DNA of 25,910 nt from an uncultured Lachnospiraceae bacterium (GCA_934330725.1 CAKRGM010000035.1:1-25910), one strand, 5' to 3'. Shown: positions 9,192 through 16,708, counted from the first letter of the stretch. Notes: generated from the sequence alone by a model not told the origin. Numbers and translations: made by a program.

Positions 9192-10395
9192 TAAATACAT
9201 ACCTGTCCATGCGGTCAAAGGCTTCTTCAATTCTTGATTTTGGAAGTGCCAGATTCATTCGCAGATGGCATGGACCATGAAACATGCGTCCATCCTGGAC
9301 GGCAACGCCTACATCCCATAGTGCATGTTCAAGTTCATCGATAGTTTTGCCGTGTTTTGCACACCATTCAGAGCAGTCAGCAAAGAGCATATATGTCCCC
9401 TGAGGCATTGAACATCTGACACCATTAAATTTATCAGCAATATAATTGCAGGCAAATGATACATTTTCAGTAAGAACCTGCCGAAGTTCATCAACCCATT
9501 CATAACCTTGAGGCTTATAGGCACCAATCAGGGCATACATTGAAAGAACATTCATTTCATTATAATGTGAAAGAGAAGATTCTTTTTTAATTCTGTCATT
9601 AAGCCAGGAGTTATAAATTATATGATAGCTGCCTATAAGACCTGCAAGATTAAATGTTTTGGAAGGCGCGTAAAGTGCGACTGTTCTCATGCGTGCATCA
9701 TCGGAAACCGACTGGGTTGGTATGTGTTTAAATCCGTTTAGTATAATATCTGACCAGATTTCATCAGAAACTACATAAACATCATATTTTTTAAACAGTT
9801 CCATTGCTTTTTCAAGTTCCCATCGTTCCCACACACGTCCACATGGATTATGAGGAGAACAGAAAACAGCAGCATGGATTTTTCCCTTTGCAAGCTTTTC
9901 TTCCATATCTTTAAAGTCCATACGCCATATGTTATTTTCATCAGGTTTTAGCGGACTGTGTACAAGTTCATAGCCGTTATTTTTCAACGCACGTGTAAAA
10001 CCAATATAGGTTGGTGTGTGTATTAGAACCTTATCGCCCTTTGAACAAAAAACATTTATTGCGCTTATTAATCCGCCAATTACACCATTTTCATAGCCAA
10101 TATTTTTAATTGTAAGATTTTTTACACCATTTCTTGTTTCCTGCCATTTTATAATTTCTTCAAAATACTCTTTTCTTGGTGAAAAATATCCAAATGCAGG
10201 ATGTGATACCCTTTCAGTAATGGCTTCCTGTATTGTTGGCACAACCGGGAAATTCATATCGGCAACCCACATAGGTATTGCATCAAAGCCTTTTTTGGGA
10301 GCTCCGGGTGCAAAATCGCCAGGTGCACCTATTGCATCCAGCGCTATTGCATCTTTTCCTTTTCTGTCCAGGACAGATGTAAAATCATATTTCAT
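9184..10395 (-). CDS. MalY/PatB-family PLP C-S lyase/aminotransferase
   Basis: A cytoplasmic fold-type I PLP enzyme of 403 aa. Family features are the N-terminal DxxPMWVADMNFP-type segment, HNPCGRVW, SDEIWSDI, and the PLP lysine K246 in APSKTFNLAGL. MalY/PatB enzymes cleave cystathionine or cysteine C-S bonds, and some act as aminotransferases, so methionine/cysteine metabolism is the likely role. The start is placed at 10395 because GGAG lies 6 nt upstream on the minus strand; the in-frame ATG at 10407 encloses that site. It is a single gene, divergent from the HTH gene and convergent with the helicase gene. The exact substrate cannot be told from sequence. Confidence 0.9.
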   Translation of the reverse strand: MKYDFTSVLDRKGKDAIALDAIGAPGDFAPGAPKKGFDAIPMWVADMNFPVVPTIQEAITERVSHPAFGYFSPRKEYFEEIIKWQETRNGVKNLTIKNIGYENGVIGGLISAINVFCSKGDKVLIHTPTYIGFTRALKNNGYELVHSPLKPDENNIWRMDFKDMEEKLAKGKIHAAVFCSPHNPCGRVWERWELEKAMELFKKYDVYVVSDEIWSDIILNGFKHIPTQSVSDDARMRTVALYAPSKTFNLAGLIGSYHIIYNSWLNDRIKKESSLSHYNEMNVLSMYALIGAYKPQGYEWVDELRQVLTENVSFACNYIADKFNGVRCSMPQGTYMLFADCSEWCAKHGKTIDELEHALWDVGVAVQDGRMFHGPCHLRMNLALPKSRIEEAFDRMDRYVFNK

Positions 10396-10616
10396 TTTAA
10401 TCTCCATAATTTGTCTGATTTATTTTGTATTAATCTTTATATTAAGATTTGTTTTAGTCTGTATTTTCATTATAATACACATTATAGATTTTGGGGGATT
10501 TTTTAAAAATCATATATATATATTTAAATATTATGACACATTTTATAAAGTTCATGGTAATATAATAGATACGTTTAAAATATATCGGGTATGAACGAAA
10601 GAAAAAGAGGTATTTT

Positions 10617-11129
10617 ATGGGAAGAGCATCGGTAAAAGTAAATAAGAATATTTATCAGATAAAAAGAGAAGAGCTGGGACTTACAAGAGAAAAGGCAAGT
10701 GAACTCATAGGCTCGATAACACCGGAGCGTATTGAAAAGATAGAAAATGAAAGATCAAATCCACATCCTGACGAGGTACGTGCAATGGCAGAAGGATACA
10801 AGGCACCGCATTTATGCAATCATTACTGTGCAAATGAATGTCCTATAGGACAGCAGTATGTACCAGAGGTAAAGGCAAAGGATTTATCGCAGATTGTGCT
10901 GGAAATGCTGGCTTCACTTAATTCAATGAACAAGAAACAGGAAAGATTTATTGAAATTACTGCCGATGGAAAGATTGATGAAGATGAAGTAGAAGATTTT
11001 ATTGAGATACAAAATGAGCTTGAAAAGATTTCGGCAACGGTAGAAACTCTGCAGCTGTGGTCTGAGCAGATGCTGGCTACAGGAGCAATTGATGTAGAAT
11101 TGTATAATAAAAAGAAGAATGGCAGGTAG
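10617..11129 (+). CDS. Small XRE-like HTH protein with a Cys triplet
   Basis: A 170-aa protein. Residues ~10-60 form an XRE-type helix-turn-helix (LGLTREKASELIG, then RIEKIENERSNPHPDEV). It is followed by CNHYCANECPIG, with C67, C71 and C75 spaced C-x3-C-x3-C, which could bind a metal or cluster. Residues ~90-160 are predicted helical. ATG 10617 has AGAGG just upstream, and TATAAT at 10561-10566 is a plausible -10. It stands alone between divergent and same-strand neighbours with AT-rich gaps. I believe similar proteins are widespread in Lachnospiraceae but know of no assigned function. Target DNA is unknown. Confidence 0.75.
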   Translation: MGRASVKVNKNIYQIKREELGLTREKASELIGSITPERIEKIENERSNPHPDEVRAMAEGYKAPHLCNHYCANECPIGQQYVPEVKAKDLSQIVLEMLASLNSMNKKQERFIEITADGKIDEDEVEDFIEIQNELEKISATVETLQLWSEQMLATGAIDVELYNKKKNGR

Positions 11130-11326
11130 TGTTTTTACTGTTTTAGTGAAAATAGAAGTATCTAATGCACTGATATTATCATTTTTTGAAGATACTATAA
11201 ATAATATAATATAGACATCTTATGAATCAGATGTAAGAGTTGCTAAATCAGAAATTATTCTTACCGGCGGGAGTGATTTATAACTTTTGTCTCTGATATC
11301 ATAAAATATAATTATGGAGGAAGAAA

Positions 11327-12163
11327 ATGAATATAAGAAATTTGGAGAACAATGGAAGAAGATTTGTAAATAACATGGGGAATTTCCATGTGCTTGAATA
11401 TTTATCTGACGCCAGTGTATCTCCCAGTACAGCGACAACAGAGTATTTTATGAGTAAAATGGGCGTGCATAGAAGACAGGTAGTCATCAATATGAATGGA
11501 AAAGATTCTGTTATCGTACAAGCCGGTGCAATGCAGTGGATGGCTGGTAACGTAAGCGTAACTACCGGCGTCAAAGGTGTTGGAGATTTTTTGGGTAAGA
11601 TGGTCAGAGGAGCTGTTACAAAAGAGTCAGCAGTTAAACCTGAATATGTCGGCTCAGGGCTTCTGGTACTCGAACCTACATATAAGTATATAATTTTAGT
11701 TGATGTTGGTTCCTGGGGAAATGCAGGTATAACAATAGAAGATGGAATGTTTTATGCAAGTACAGGAAGTGTGCAGCACAGGATTGTATCACGTAAGAAT
11801 GTATCATCAGCAGTACTTGGTGGCGAAGGTCTGTTTAATTTAAGTCTGGTTGGCAATGGAATTGCAGCACTTGAAAGCAATGTGCCATATGAGGAACTTA
11901 TAGAGATAGAACTTAACAACGATGAACTGAAAATTGATGGAAATCTGGCTGTATGCTGGTCATCTAATCTGAACTTTACAGTTGAAAGAACAACTAAAAC
12001 ATTTGTTGGTTCTGCAGTAAGCGGCGAGGGCCTTGTAAATGTTTATCGTGGAAGTGGAAGAGTATTGATGAGCCCGGTTGCACCAACGTCATCACTTTTT
12101 GCAGCTACTAATTCAATGGCAGCAAAGCCGGCAGCATCAAAGAGCAATACATTTGGACACTAA
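11327..12163 (+). CDS. AIM24-family protein
   Basis: A 278-aa protein of the AIM24 (PF01987, tryptophan RNA-binding attenuator-like fold) family. It has the double beta-sandwich pattern: VQAGAMQWMAGNVSV, then GGEGLFNLSLVGNGIAALES, and a third repeat-like stretch SGEGLVNVYRGSGRVLMSP. There is no signal peptide or membrane segment. The last 25 residues are low-complexity Ala/Ser/Pro. ATG 11327 follows GGAGG at 11316-11320. The mitochondrial homologue affects membrane organisation; the bacterial role is unknown. It appears monocistronic and is followed by an AT-rich repeat array and a terminator. Confidence 0.85.
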   Translation: MNIRNLENNGRRFVNNMGNFHVLEYLSDASVSPSTATTEYFMSKMGVHRRQVVINMNGKDSVIVQAGAMQWMAGNVSVTTGVKGVGDFLGKMVRGAVTKESAVKPEYVGSGLLVLEPTYKYIILVDVGSWGNAGITIEDGMFYASTGSVQHRIVSRKNVSSAVLGGEGLFNLSLVGNGIAALESNVPYEELIEIELNNDELKIDGNLAVCWSSNLNFTVERTTKTFVGSAVSGEGLVNVYRGSGRVLMSPVAPTSSLFAATNSMAAKPAASKSNTFGH

Positions 12164-12174
12164 TATGTATTAAA

Positions 12175-12440
12175 AAACTAAAAAGAGATTGTACTATTAA
12201 AAGAAATTAAAAAAAACTAAGAAGTAATTATACTATCAAAAGAAATTAAAAAAACTAAGAAGCAATTATACTATTAAAAGAAAATTTGAAAACTAAGGAG
12301 TGTTTATACAGGAAACAAAAAATTAAGAGATATTTGTACTATTTAAAAAACTAAGATATTTGTACTATAAAAAATTAAGATACTTGTACCATTTAAGGAA
12401 ACTAAGATAAGAGATTTTCTACTATAAAAAATTTTAAGAA
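12175..12440 (+). repeat. Degenerate AT-rich tandem array after the AIM24 gene
   Basis: About nine imperfect units each begin AAACTAAG or AAATTAAG and most contain TTGTACTAT followed by an A-run. Unit starts are near 12175, 12214, 12252, 12290, 12320, 12348, 12372, 12399 and 12428. Spacing is 38-39 bp for the first three and 24-30 bp later. No ORF is present. Function is unknown; it is transcribed only if the AIM24 message extends to the terminator at 12449-12503. Confidence 0.7.
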
Positions 12441-12448
12441 ATCAGAAT

Positions 12449-12510
12449 AAAAGCATTGGAAATTGTGTTCTCCCCCCTCTCAGTTACACGTTCCAATGCT
12501 TTTTATATTT
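12449..12510 (+). terminator. Rho-independent terminator with a C-rich loop
   Basis: Arms 12449-12461 and 12491-12503 are perfectly complementary over 13 bp and are followed by a T-rich stretch. The 29-nt loop contains a run of six C flanked by pyrimidines (12470-12481). It ends the AIM24 unit. Confidence 0.75.
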
Positions 12511-12512
12511 TT

Positions 12513-12581
12513 ATGATGCCAGGATTGTGAGAGTGCAAAGCACGGAACAATCTGTAAGGCAGCTTTTACTTCCAACATCAT
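12513..12581 (+). other. Nested inverted repeats, possible structured leader or RNA
   Basis: Nested complementary blocks occur in order: ATGATG 12513-12518 with CATCAT 12576-12581, GATTGT 12523-12528 with ACAATC 12547-12552, and GTGC 12533-12536 with GCAC 12540-12543 around an AAA loop. It lies upstream of the promoter of the dehydrogenase, so it is not part of that leader. It may be a separate structured element or chance. Confidence 0.35.
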
Positions 12582-12639
12582 ATATATATATTTATTTATA
12601 TCTATATTGATAAAATGGCTCGTTATATACAAGAATGGT

Positions 12640-12668
12640 TTGACTTGGGGAGATGGGTGTGATAAACT
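12640..12668 (+). promoter_or_regulatory. Sigma-A-type promoter of the dehydrogenase gene
   Basis: TTGACT at 12640-12645 and TAAACT at 12663-12668 are separated by exactly 17 nt. The start codon is 73 nt downstream of the -10. Confidence 0.65.
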
Positions 12669-12671
12669 CGA

Positions 12672-12685
12672 TTAGTCTTAACTAA
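12672..12685. promoter_or_regulatory. Palindromic operator candidate at the dehydrogenase promoter
   Basis: TTAGT-CTTA-ACTAA is a short inverted repeat lying at the expected transcription start, just after the -10. Its position suits a repressor site. No adjacent regulator gene is evident, so the ligand and the protein are unknown. Confidence 0.4.
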
Positions 12686-12740
12686 CCAAAGCGGAAAATA
12701 TAAAAGAAAATTCAAATTATAATCAAAAGGAGCAAGATTT

Positions 12741-13541
12741 ATGGGATTTTTAAAGGATAAAACAGCTATTATAACAGGTGGTGGAAGAGCAGTTTTACAG
12801 GATGGAAGCTGTGGCTCAATTGGATATGGAATTGCTACAGCTTATGCAAAAGAAGGTGCTAACCTTGTAATAACGGGACGTAATATGCAAAAGCTTACAG
12901 ATGCAAAGAAAGAACTCGAAAGCAGATATTGCGTAAGAGTTCTTCCTGTACAGGCAGATGTAAGTTCTGCTTCAGATAATGAAAATGTTGTAAACAATGT
13001 AGTTAAACAGGCAGTAAAAGAATTTGGACATATTGATGTGCTGATTAATAATGCACAGGCCTCTGCATCAGGTGTTACACTTGCAGATCATACAACTGAG
13101 CAGTTTGACCTTGCTGTGTATTCAGGACTTTATGCAGTGTTCTATTATATGAAAGCATGCTATCCTTATTTAAAAGAAACTAAGGGCACTGTTATCAATT
13201 TTGCATCAGGAGCAGGACTGTTTGGTAATTTCGGACAGTGTGCATATGCTGCTGCAAAAGAGGGAATCAGAGGACTTACAAGAGTTGCAGCGACAGAGTG
13301 GGGACCGGACGGAATCAATGTAAATATTGTGTGTCCTCTTGCATGGACAGCACAGCTTGAGAATTTTGAAAAAGCATATCCTGAGGCATTTAAAGCAAAT
13401 GTAAAAATGCCGCCTATGGGACATTATGGAAATGTCGAAACAGAGATAGGACGTGCATGCGTCCAGCTGGCTTCTCCGGATTTTAAATTCATGACAGGAG
13501 AGACTATAACACTTGAAGGTGGACTTGGACAGAGACCATAA
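12741..13541 (+). CDS. SDR oxidoreductase, 12alpha-hydroxysteroid dehydrogenase-like
   Basis: A 266-aa classical short-chain dehydrogenase. The Rossmann start TGGG...GSIGYGIA (residues 12-32) has an insertion of about nine residues between the glycines. NNAQ follows the coenzyme domain. The catalytic set is S156, Y169 and K173 in YAAAK, and the C-terminus ends GGLGQRP. From memory, the stretches DVLINNAQASASG, YSGLYAVFYYM and FASGAGLFGN closely match the NADP-dependent 12alpha-hydroxysteroid dehydrogenase of Clostridium sp., which oxidises the 12-OH of cholate. AAGGAG at 12726-12731 sets the start. The gene has its own promoter with a palindrome and converges on a BASS-family transporter. A bile-acid role is plausible, but other SDR substrates are possible. 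Confidence 0.8.
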   Translation: MGFLKDKTAIITGGGRAVLQDGSCGSIGYGIATAYAKEGANLVITGRNMQKLTDAKKELESRYCVRVLPVQADVSSASDNENVVNNVVKQAVKEFGHIDVLINNAQASASGVTLADHTTEQFDLAVYSGLYAVFYYMKACYPYLKETKGTVINFASGAGLFGNFGQCAYAAAKEGIRGLTRVAATEWGPDGINVNIVCPLAWTAQLENFEKAYPEAFKANVKMPPMGHYGNVETEIGRACVQLASPDFKFMTGETITLEGGLGQRP

Positions 13542-13621
13542 TAACCATTTCGCCGGTTTACAAATAACTAAATAACCACTAGATAACTGGTACATCATTC
13601 TGTAAATTGTAAATAATAAAT

Positions 13622-13668
13622 AGCCGGACCAAAAACTTATTTCTTGTTGTTGGTCCGGTTAATTTTTG
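13622..13668. terminator. Bidirectional terminator between the SDR and BASS genes
   Basis: CCGGACCAA at 13624-13632 pairs perfectly with TTGGTCCGG at 13650-13658. A T-rich tail follows on the plus strand and an A-rich stretch allows use on the minus strand. It serves two convergent genes. Confidence 0.8.
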
Positions 13669-13701
13669 TATGATGTACCAGCACTTCGTTGGTTGAACAC
13701 A

Positions 13702-14712
13702 TTATCTTTTTGCCACACCAACAACTGGTGAAGCGGCAGATTTATTTTTGAATGTAGCCTTTTCGGACTTTCTTAAATCAGCACGTGCATAAAGATTTGC
13801 AAGTATTGTGCCTGATATTGAATGCCATACGCATGAAACAGCGCTGATAAGAGCAGCTTCAGGATAAGCGGCAAAGTGCTGTCCTGCAAGAACTGTTGCA
13901 AGCCCCGCGTTTTGCATACCAACTTCAATAGAGAGTGTTCGTTTCTTTGCAGTATTCATTCTTGTAAGTTTTCCAACACCATATCCGATTAAATAACCTA
14001 TAGAATTATGAAGGAATACAGCTATAAATATTACAACACCTGATGTAAAGAATTTGCTTCCCTGAAGAGCAATTACACCGCCGACAACAAATGAAAGTCC
14101 GGTTACAGAGACACCTGGCATTAGTTCACGTATATTCTGGAATGCTTTCTTTTTTCCGAAAACTGTATTAAGGACAAATCCTAATACGACAGGAATAAGA
14201 ACAGATTCAAGAATTGAAACAAACATACTTGTTGGATTTACATTAATACTCTTACCGGCAAGTAATAATACAAGCGCTGGTGTAAGGATTGGTGAAAGTA
14301 GAGTAGATGCAGTTGTCATACCGACTGAAAATGGTACATCTCCATGACATAAAAATGACATTATGTTGGAAGAAACACCGCCGGGACAGCAGCCTACAAG
14401 GATAAGACCAATCTTGATGCCGTCCGGAAGGTTAAGCACATTTCCTACAGTAAATGCAAGAAGAGGCATAACGGTATACTGTGCAGCAGCACCTATGAAA
14501 ATATCGAGTGGTCGTTTGGCAAGTATTTTAAAGTCTTCAGCTGTAAGAGTAAGACCCATGCCGAACATAATAATTCCAATGATTATGGTCTGGCTTGTGC
14601 CGTGTACCCATTTAAACAGGCCGGGAACAAAAAATGTTATTATTGCAACTGCGATAACAAAAACTGAAGTGTTGTTTGATAAAGTTTTACTGATTTTTTT
14701 AAGAGTATTCAT
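13702..14712 (-). CDS. BASS-family Na+-dependent transporter under T-box control
   Basis: A 336-aa integral membrane protein with about nine to ten hydrophobic segments. The BASS (bile acid:sodium symporter, SBF) fold is indicated by GMGLTLTAEDFK, the LVGCCPGGVSSN crossover motif and SIEVGMQNAGLATVLA near the second crossover. AAGGAGG lies 7 nt before ATG 14712. Family members carry bile acids but also pantoate, pyruvate and other keto acids. Here the gene is read through a T-box leader with probable isoleucine specificity, which points to a substrate tied to branched-chain amino-acid supply, such as a 2-keto acid. Convergence with a hydroxysteroid-dehydrogenase-like gene offers the rival bile-acid view. 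The transporter fold is certain; the substrate is not. Confidence 0.9.
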   Translation of the reverse strand: MNTLKKISKTLSNNTSVFVIAVAIITFFVPGLFKWVHGTSQTIIIGIIMFGMGLTLTAEDFKILAKRPLDIFIGAAAQYTVMPLLAFTVGNVLNLPDGIKIGLILVGCCPGGVSSNIMSFLCHGDVPFSVGMTTASTLLSPILTPALVLLLAGKSINVNPTSMFVSILESVLIPVVLGFVLNTVFGKKKAFQNIRELMPGVSVTGLSFVVGGVIALQGSKFFTSGVVIFIAVFLHNSIGYLIGYGVGKLTRMNTAKKRTLSIEVGMQNAGLATVLAGQHFAAYPEAALISAVSCVWHSISGTILANLYARADLRKSEKATFKNKSAASPVVGVAKR

Positions 14713-14804
14713 AATTCTCCTCCTTGTTTTTTGAATTGTAAATTCTATTAAGTCATATCAGATAAGCAGGCAATAATTTTTTTCACGGAAATAATTTTCT
14801 CTGA

Positions 14805-15100
14805 AATAAAAAAAACTCCGCCCCAATAAGAGGGACGAAGTATTGATTCGCGTTACCACCCTGATTCCATCTAAAAAGATGACACTTAAAACGTACATAT
14901 AATACGTGTCTCCTGTAACGTGGAGCGGACGTTATGACTTACTGCATTAAAAATGTTTCAGCCATAATTCTCTGAGATGATAGAGGTTAAGGCTTAAAAC
15001 ATCAGCTTCCACCAACCGCTGACTCTCTGTAGTCAAGTATCTTAATCTTTTGATTCTCGTCATAGAATTTTACAACTACTTTGTGGTTAATATTTATTTG
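14805..15100 (-). promoter_or_regulatory. T-box leader (tRNA-sensing), specifier probably ATC (Ile)
   Basis: On the minus strand the conserved T-box AGGGTGGTAACGCG lies at 14862-14849. Upstream is Stem I with an AGAGAG bulge (15028-15023), a GGTTGGTGGAA apical loop closed by GTCAGC/GCTGAT, and the stems CTTGA/TTTAAG and TTAAG/CTTAA. The specifier loop on the 3' side, bounded by GAGA (15058-15055) and TCTC (14977-14974), reads CCTCTATCA. ATC at 14981-14979 followed by A is the best specifier, hence tRNA-Ile. A terminator hairpin follows at 14841-14815. The element precedes the BASS transporter by about 95 nt. The T-box identification is strong; the codon reading is manual. Confidence 0.9.
14808..14841 (-). 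terminator. T-box intrinsic terminator
   Basis: A stem of about 10 bp (ACTTCGTCCC with GGGGCGGAGT, including G-T pairs) is followed by eight U residues. It is the expected alternative to the antiterminator that uses the T-box sequence. Confidence 0.8.
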
Positions 15101-15106
15101 TTAAGT

Positions 15107-15135
15107 AGAATAGTCCTTTTGATTAATAATGTCAA
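15107..15135 (-). promoter_or_regulatory. Promoter of the T-box/BASS transcription unit
   Basis: Read on the minus strand, TTGACA (15135-15130) and TATTCT (15112-15107) are 17 nt apart, placing the transcription start just before Stem I of the T-box. Confidence 0.75.
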
Positions 15136-15161
15136 GTGGGGATTTAAAAAATGTTGGAGGG

Positions 15162-15226
15162 GTGGGGATTAAAATGCTGTTCAAACTCCGTTTTTTAAGT
15201 CGTTTTCACAGCATTTTAATCCCCAC
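15162..15226 (+). repeat. Hairpin element H1 (29-nt-loop family)
   Basis: Perfect 18-bp arms at 15162-15179 and 15209-15226 enclose a 29-nt loop. Loop positions 8-22 are TCCGTTTTTTAAGTC, a variant of the family core TCCGTTTTNTTAGTC. The inner stem is AAAC/GTTT. It lies between the divergent T-box unit and the EamA gene. It could act as a terminator or be a dispersed palindromic repeat. Confidence 0.85.
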
Positions 15227-15236
15227 AGTGGTGCAC

Positions 15237-15380
15237 AACGTTTTTTAAGTCGTTTTCACAGCATTTTAATCGCTACAGTGTTGTACAACGTTTTTATAGC
15301 ACTTACAGCATTTTAATCTCCACTGTGTTGTACAGCGTTTTTATAGAACTCACAGCATTTTAATCTTAACTATATTTTTC
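15237..15380 (+). repeat. Three tandem copies derived from the right half of H1
   Basis: Units at 15237-15286 (50 bp), 15287-15333 (47 bp) and 15334-15380 (47 bp) repeat the loop end and right arm of H1, each containing CAGCATTTTAATC. They lack the left arm, so they cannot fold alone but could compete with the H1 right arm. The rest of the gap up to the EamA start shows only a weak TTGATA at 15421-15426. Confidence 0.8.
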
Positions 15381-15479
15381 AGGGCTGCAGTTTTAAAAAG
15401 TTTGGTTTTAGTATGGATTTTTGATAAATGGTGCACTAAAATGTAATTATGTGGAAAACTTACAGAGGAAGTGAATGTT

Positions 15480-16339
15480 ATGTGGATATTATTTGCGGTG
15501 GGGTCTGCTTTTTTTGCAGGCATTACATCAATTCTGGCAAAATGCGGAATTAAAAGGACTGATTCTAATGTGGCAACTGCAATAAGAACTGTGGTTGTAT
15601 TGATTTTTTCATGGCTTCTTGTGATGATTACAGGGGCATGGAATACAGTTGGTAATATTAATACGGAAACACTGGTATTTCTTGTGCTGTCAGGGCTTGC
15701 AACGGGAGCATCCTGGCTGTGTTATTTTCGTGCAATCCAGATTGGAAATATAAATAAGGTCGTTGCCATAGATAAATCAAGCACGGTTCTTACAATTTTG
15801 CTTGCACTTATTTTTTAGGTGAAGGATTGTCTTTATGGAAAGTGATTTCAATAGTTCTTATTGGTGTGGGAACTGCGCTTATGATAACAAAAAAAGAAGA
15901 ACAGGGAGAAAACCAGAGAAAACGCGGACTAATATATGCAGCATTATCCGCGGTATTTGCCAGTCTGACAGCAATTCTTGGGAAAATCGGAATCACAGGA
16001 ATTGACTCCAATCTTGGAACAGCAATAAGGACTACAGTTGTACTGTTAATGGCGTGGCTGATGGTATTCTTAACAGGAAAGGCACGCGAGGTAAAAAAGA
16101 TAGAGAAGAAAGAACTTTTTTTCATATGCACTTCAGGTCTTGCAACAGGAGCATCATGGCTGTGTTACTACCGTGCGCTACAGGAGGGACCGGCAAGCGT
16201 CATAGTTCCAATAGATAAACTCAGCATACTTGTTACCGTGGCATTTGCATGGATAGTATTCAAGGAGAAATTAAATAAAAAAGCACTGGCAGGGCTGGCG
16301 TGTATAGTGGCCGGAACCATACTGATAGCTGTTATATAA
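15480..16339 (+). pseudogene. DMT/EamA transporter, split by a one-base frameshift
   Basis: A drug/metabolite transporter of about 287 aa if intact, with two EamA repeats of about five membrane segments each. The halves are visibly homologous: SGLATGASWLCYFRA in the first and SGLATGASWLCYYRA in the second, each followed by a VxxIDK motif. The reading frame ends at TAG 15816-15818, right after a run of six T (15811-15816). One more T would read on as IFLGEGLSLWK into the second ORF (from 15827), which continues to 16339. ATG 15480 follows GAGGAAG. Possible explanations are a pseudogene, a phase-variable homopolymer, ribosomal or polymerase slippage, or a sequencing error. Substrate unknown. 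Flanked by hairpin elements H1 and H2. Confidence 0.85.
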
Positions 16340-16341
16340 GG

Positions 16342-16575
16342 GGCAGATTAAAAATAGCAGATAAAAAAGCCGTTCATACTCCGTTTTGTTAGTCGTATTC
16401 ACGGCTTTTTAATCTGCCTGCATGGTGTGGCGATTCCACTATAGTTTGCTAAAATGGGGTCAATGTTGAAATGAATGTACCGTGCTTTGAGCATTTATAA
16501 TACTTAATATTGGAGTCAGATAAAAAAGCTGAGAGAACGACTAGAAAAATGGAGTTCGAGCAGCTTTTTTATCTG
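16342..16575. repeat. Composite palindromic element, copy A (hairpins H2L and H2R)
   Basis: H2L has arms 16357-16372 and 16402-16417 around a 29-nt loop, with one mismatch. H2R has perfect 15-bp arms 16517-16531 and 16561-16575 around a 29-nt loop with the core in the opposite orientation. A partial second copy of the left arm lies at 16342-16354. The ends carry CAGATAAAAAAGC as terminal inverted repeats. The ~100-nt middle is clearly related to that of copy B at 19945-20156. There is no ORF inside. H2L also looks like a good bidirectional terminator for the EamA gene. Confidence 0.85.
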
Positions 16576-16693
16576 TTAATTCATTGAGAAAGTTTATCAT
16601 GAACCCCTTTTAAAGTGCATATACCATGCTTTTATAATATACGTGGATTACATTTACAGAAAACTATATAGAACAAGGTATATATAGAAGAAA

Positions 16694-16708
16694 GCATATA
16701 CAATATGC
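16694..16708. promoter_or_regulatory. Operator-like inverted repeat before the ABC operon
   Basis: GCATAT-ACA-ATATGC is a perfect 6-3-6 inverted repeat in the leader of the ATPase gene. TATAAT at 16635-16640 is a plausible -10 farther upstream. The surroundings are AT-rich, so chance is possible. Confidence 0.3.

Noticed and set aside
10220..10594. 124-aa plus-strand ORF upstream of the HTH gene
   Set aside because: Runs antisense to the PLP-enzyme start and into AT-rich non-coding DNA; no ribosome site.
13206..13598. 130-aa minus-strand ORF across the dehydrogenase 3' end
   Set aside because: Cys- and Ser-rich shadow translation opposite a well-supported SDR gene; no start site context.
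14363..14734. 123-aa plus-strand ORF opposite the BASS gene
   Set aside because: Shadow of the membrane protein frame and its leader; no coding signal of its own.
15162..15380. CRISPR-like array
   Set aside because: Repeats are directly adjacent derivatives of a hairpin arm with no unique spacers and no cas genes.
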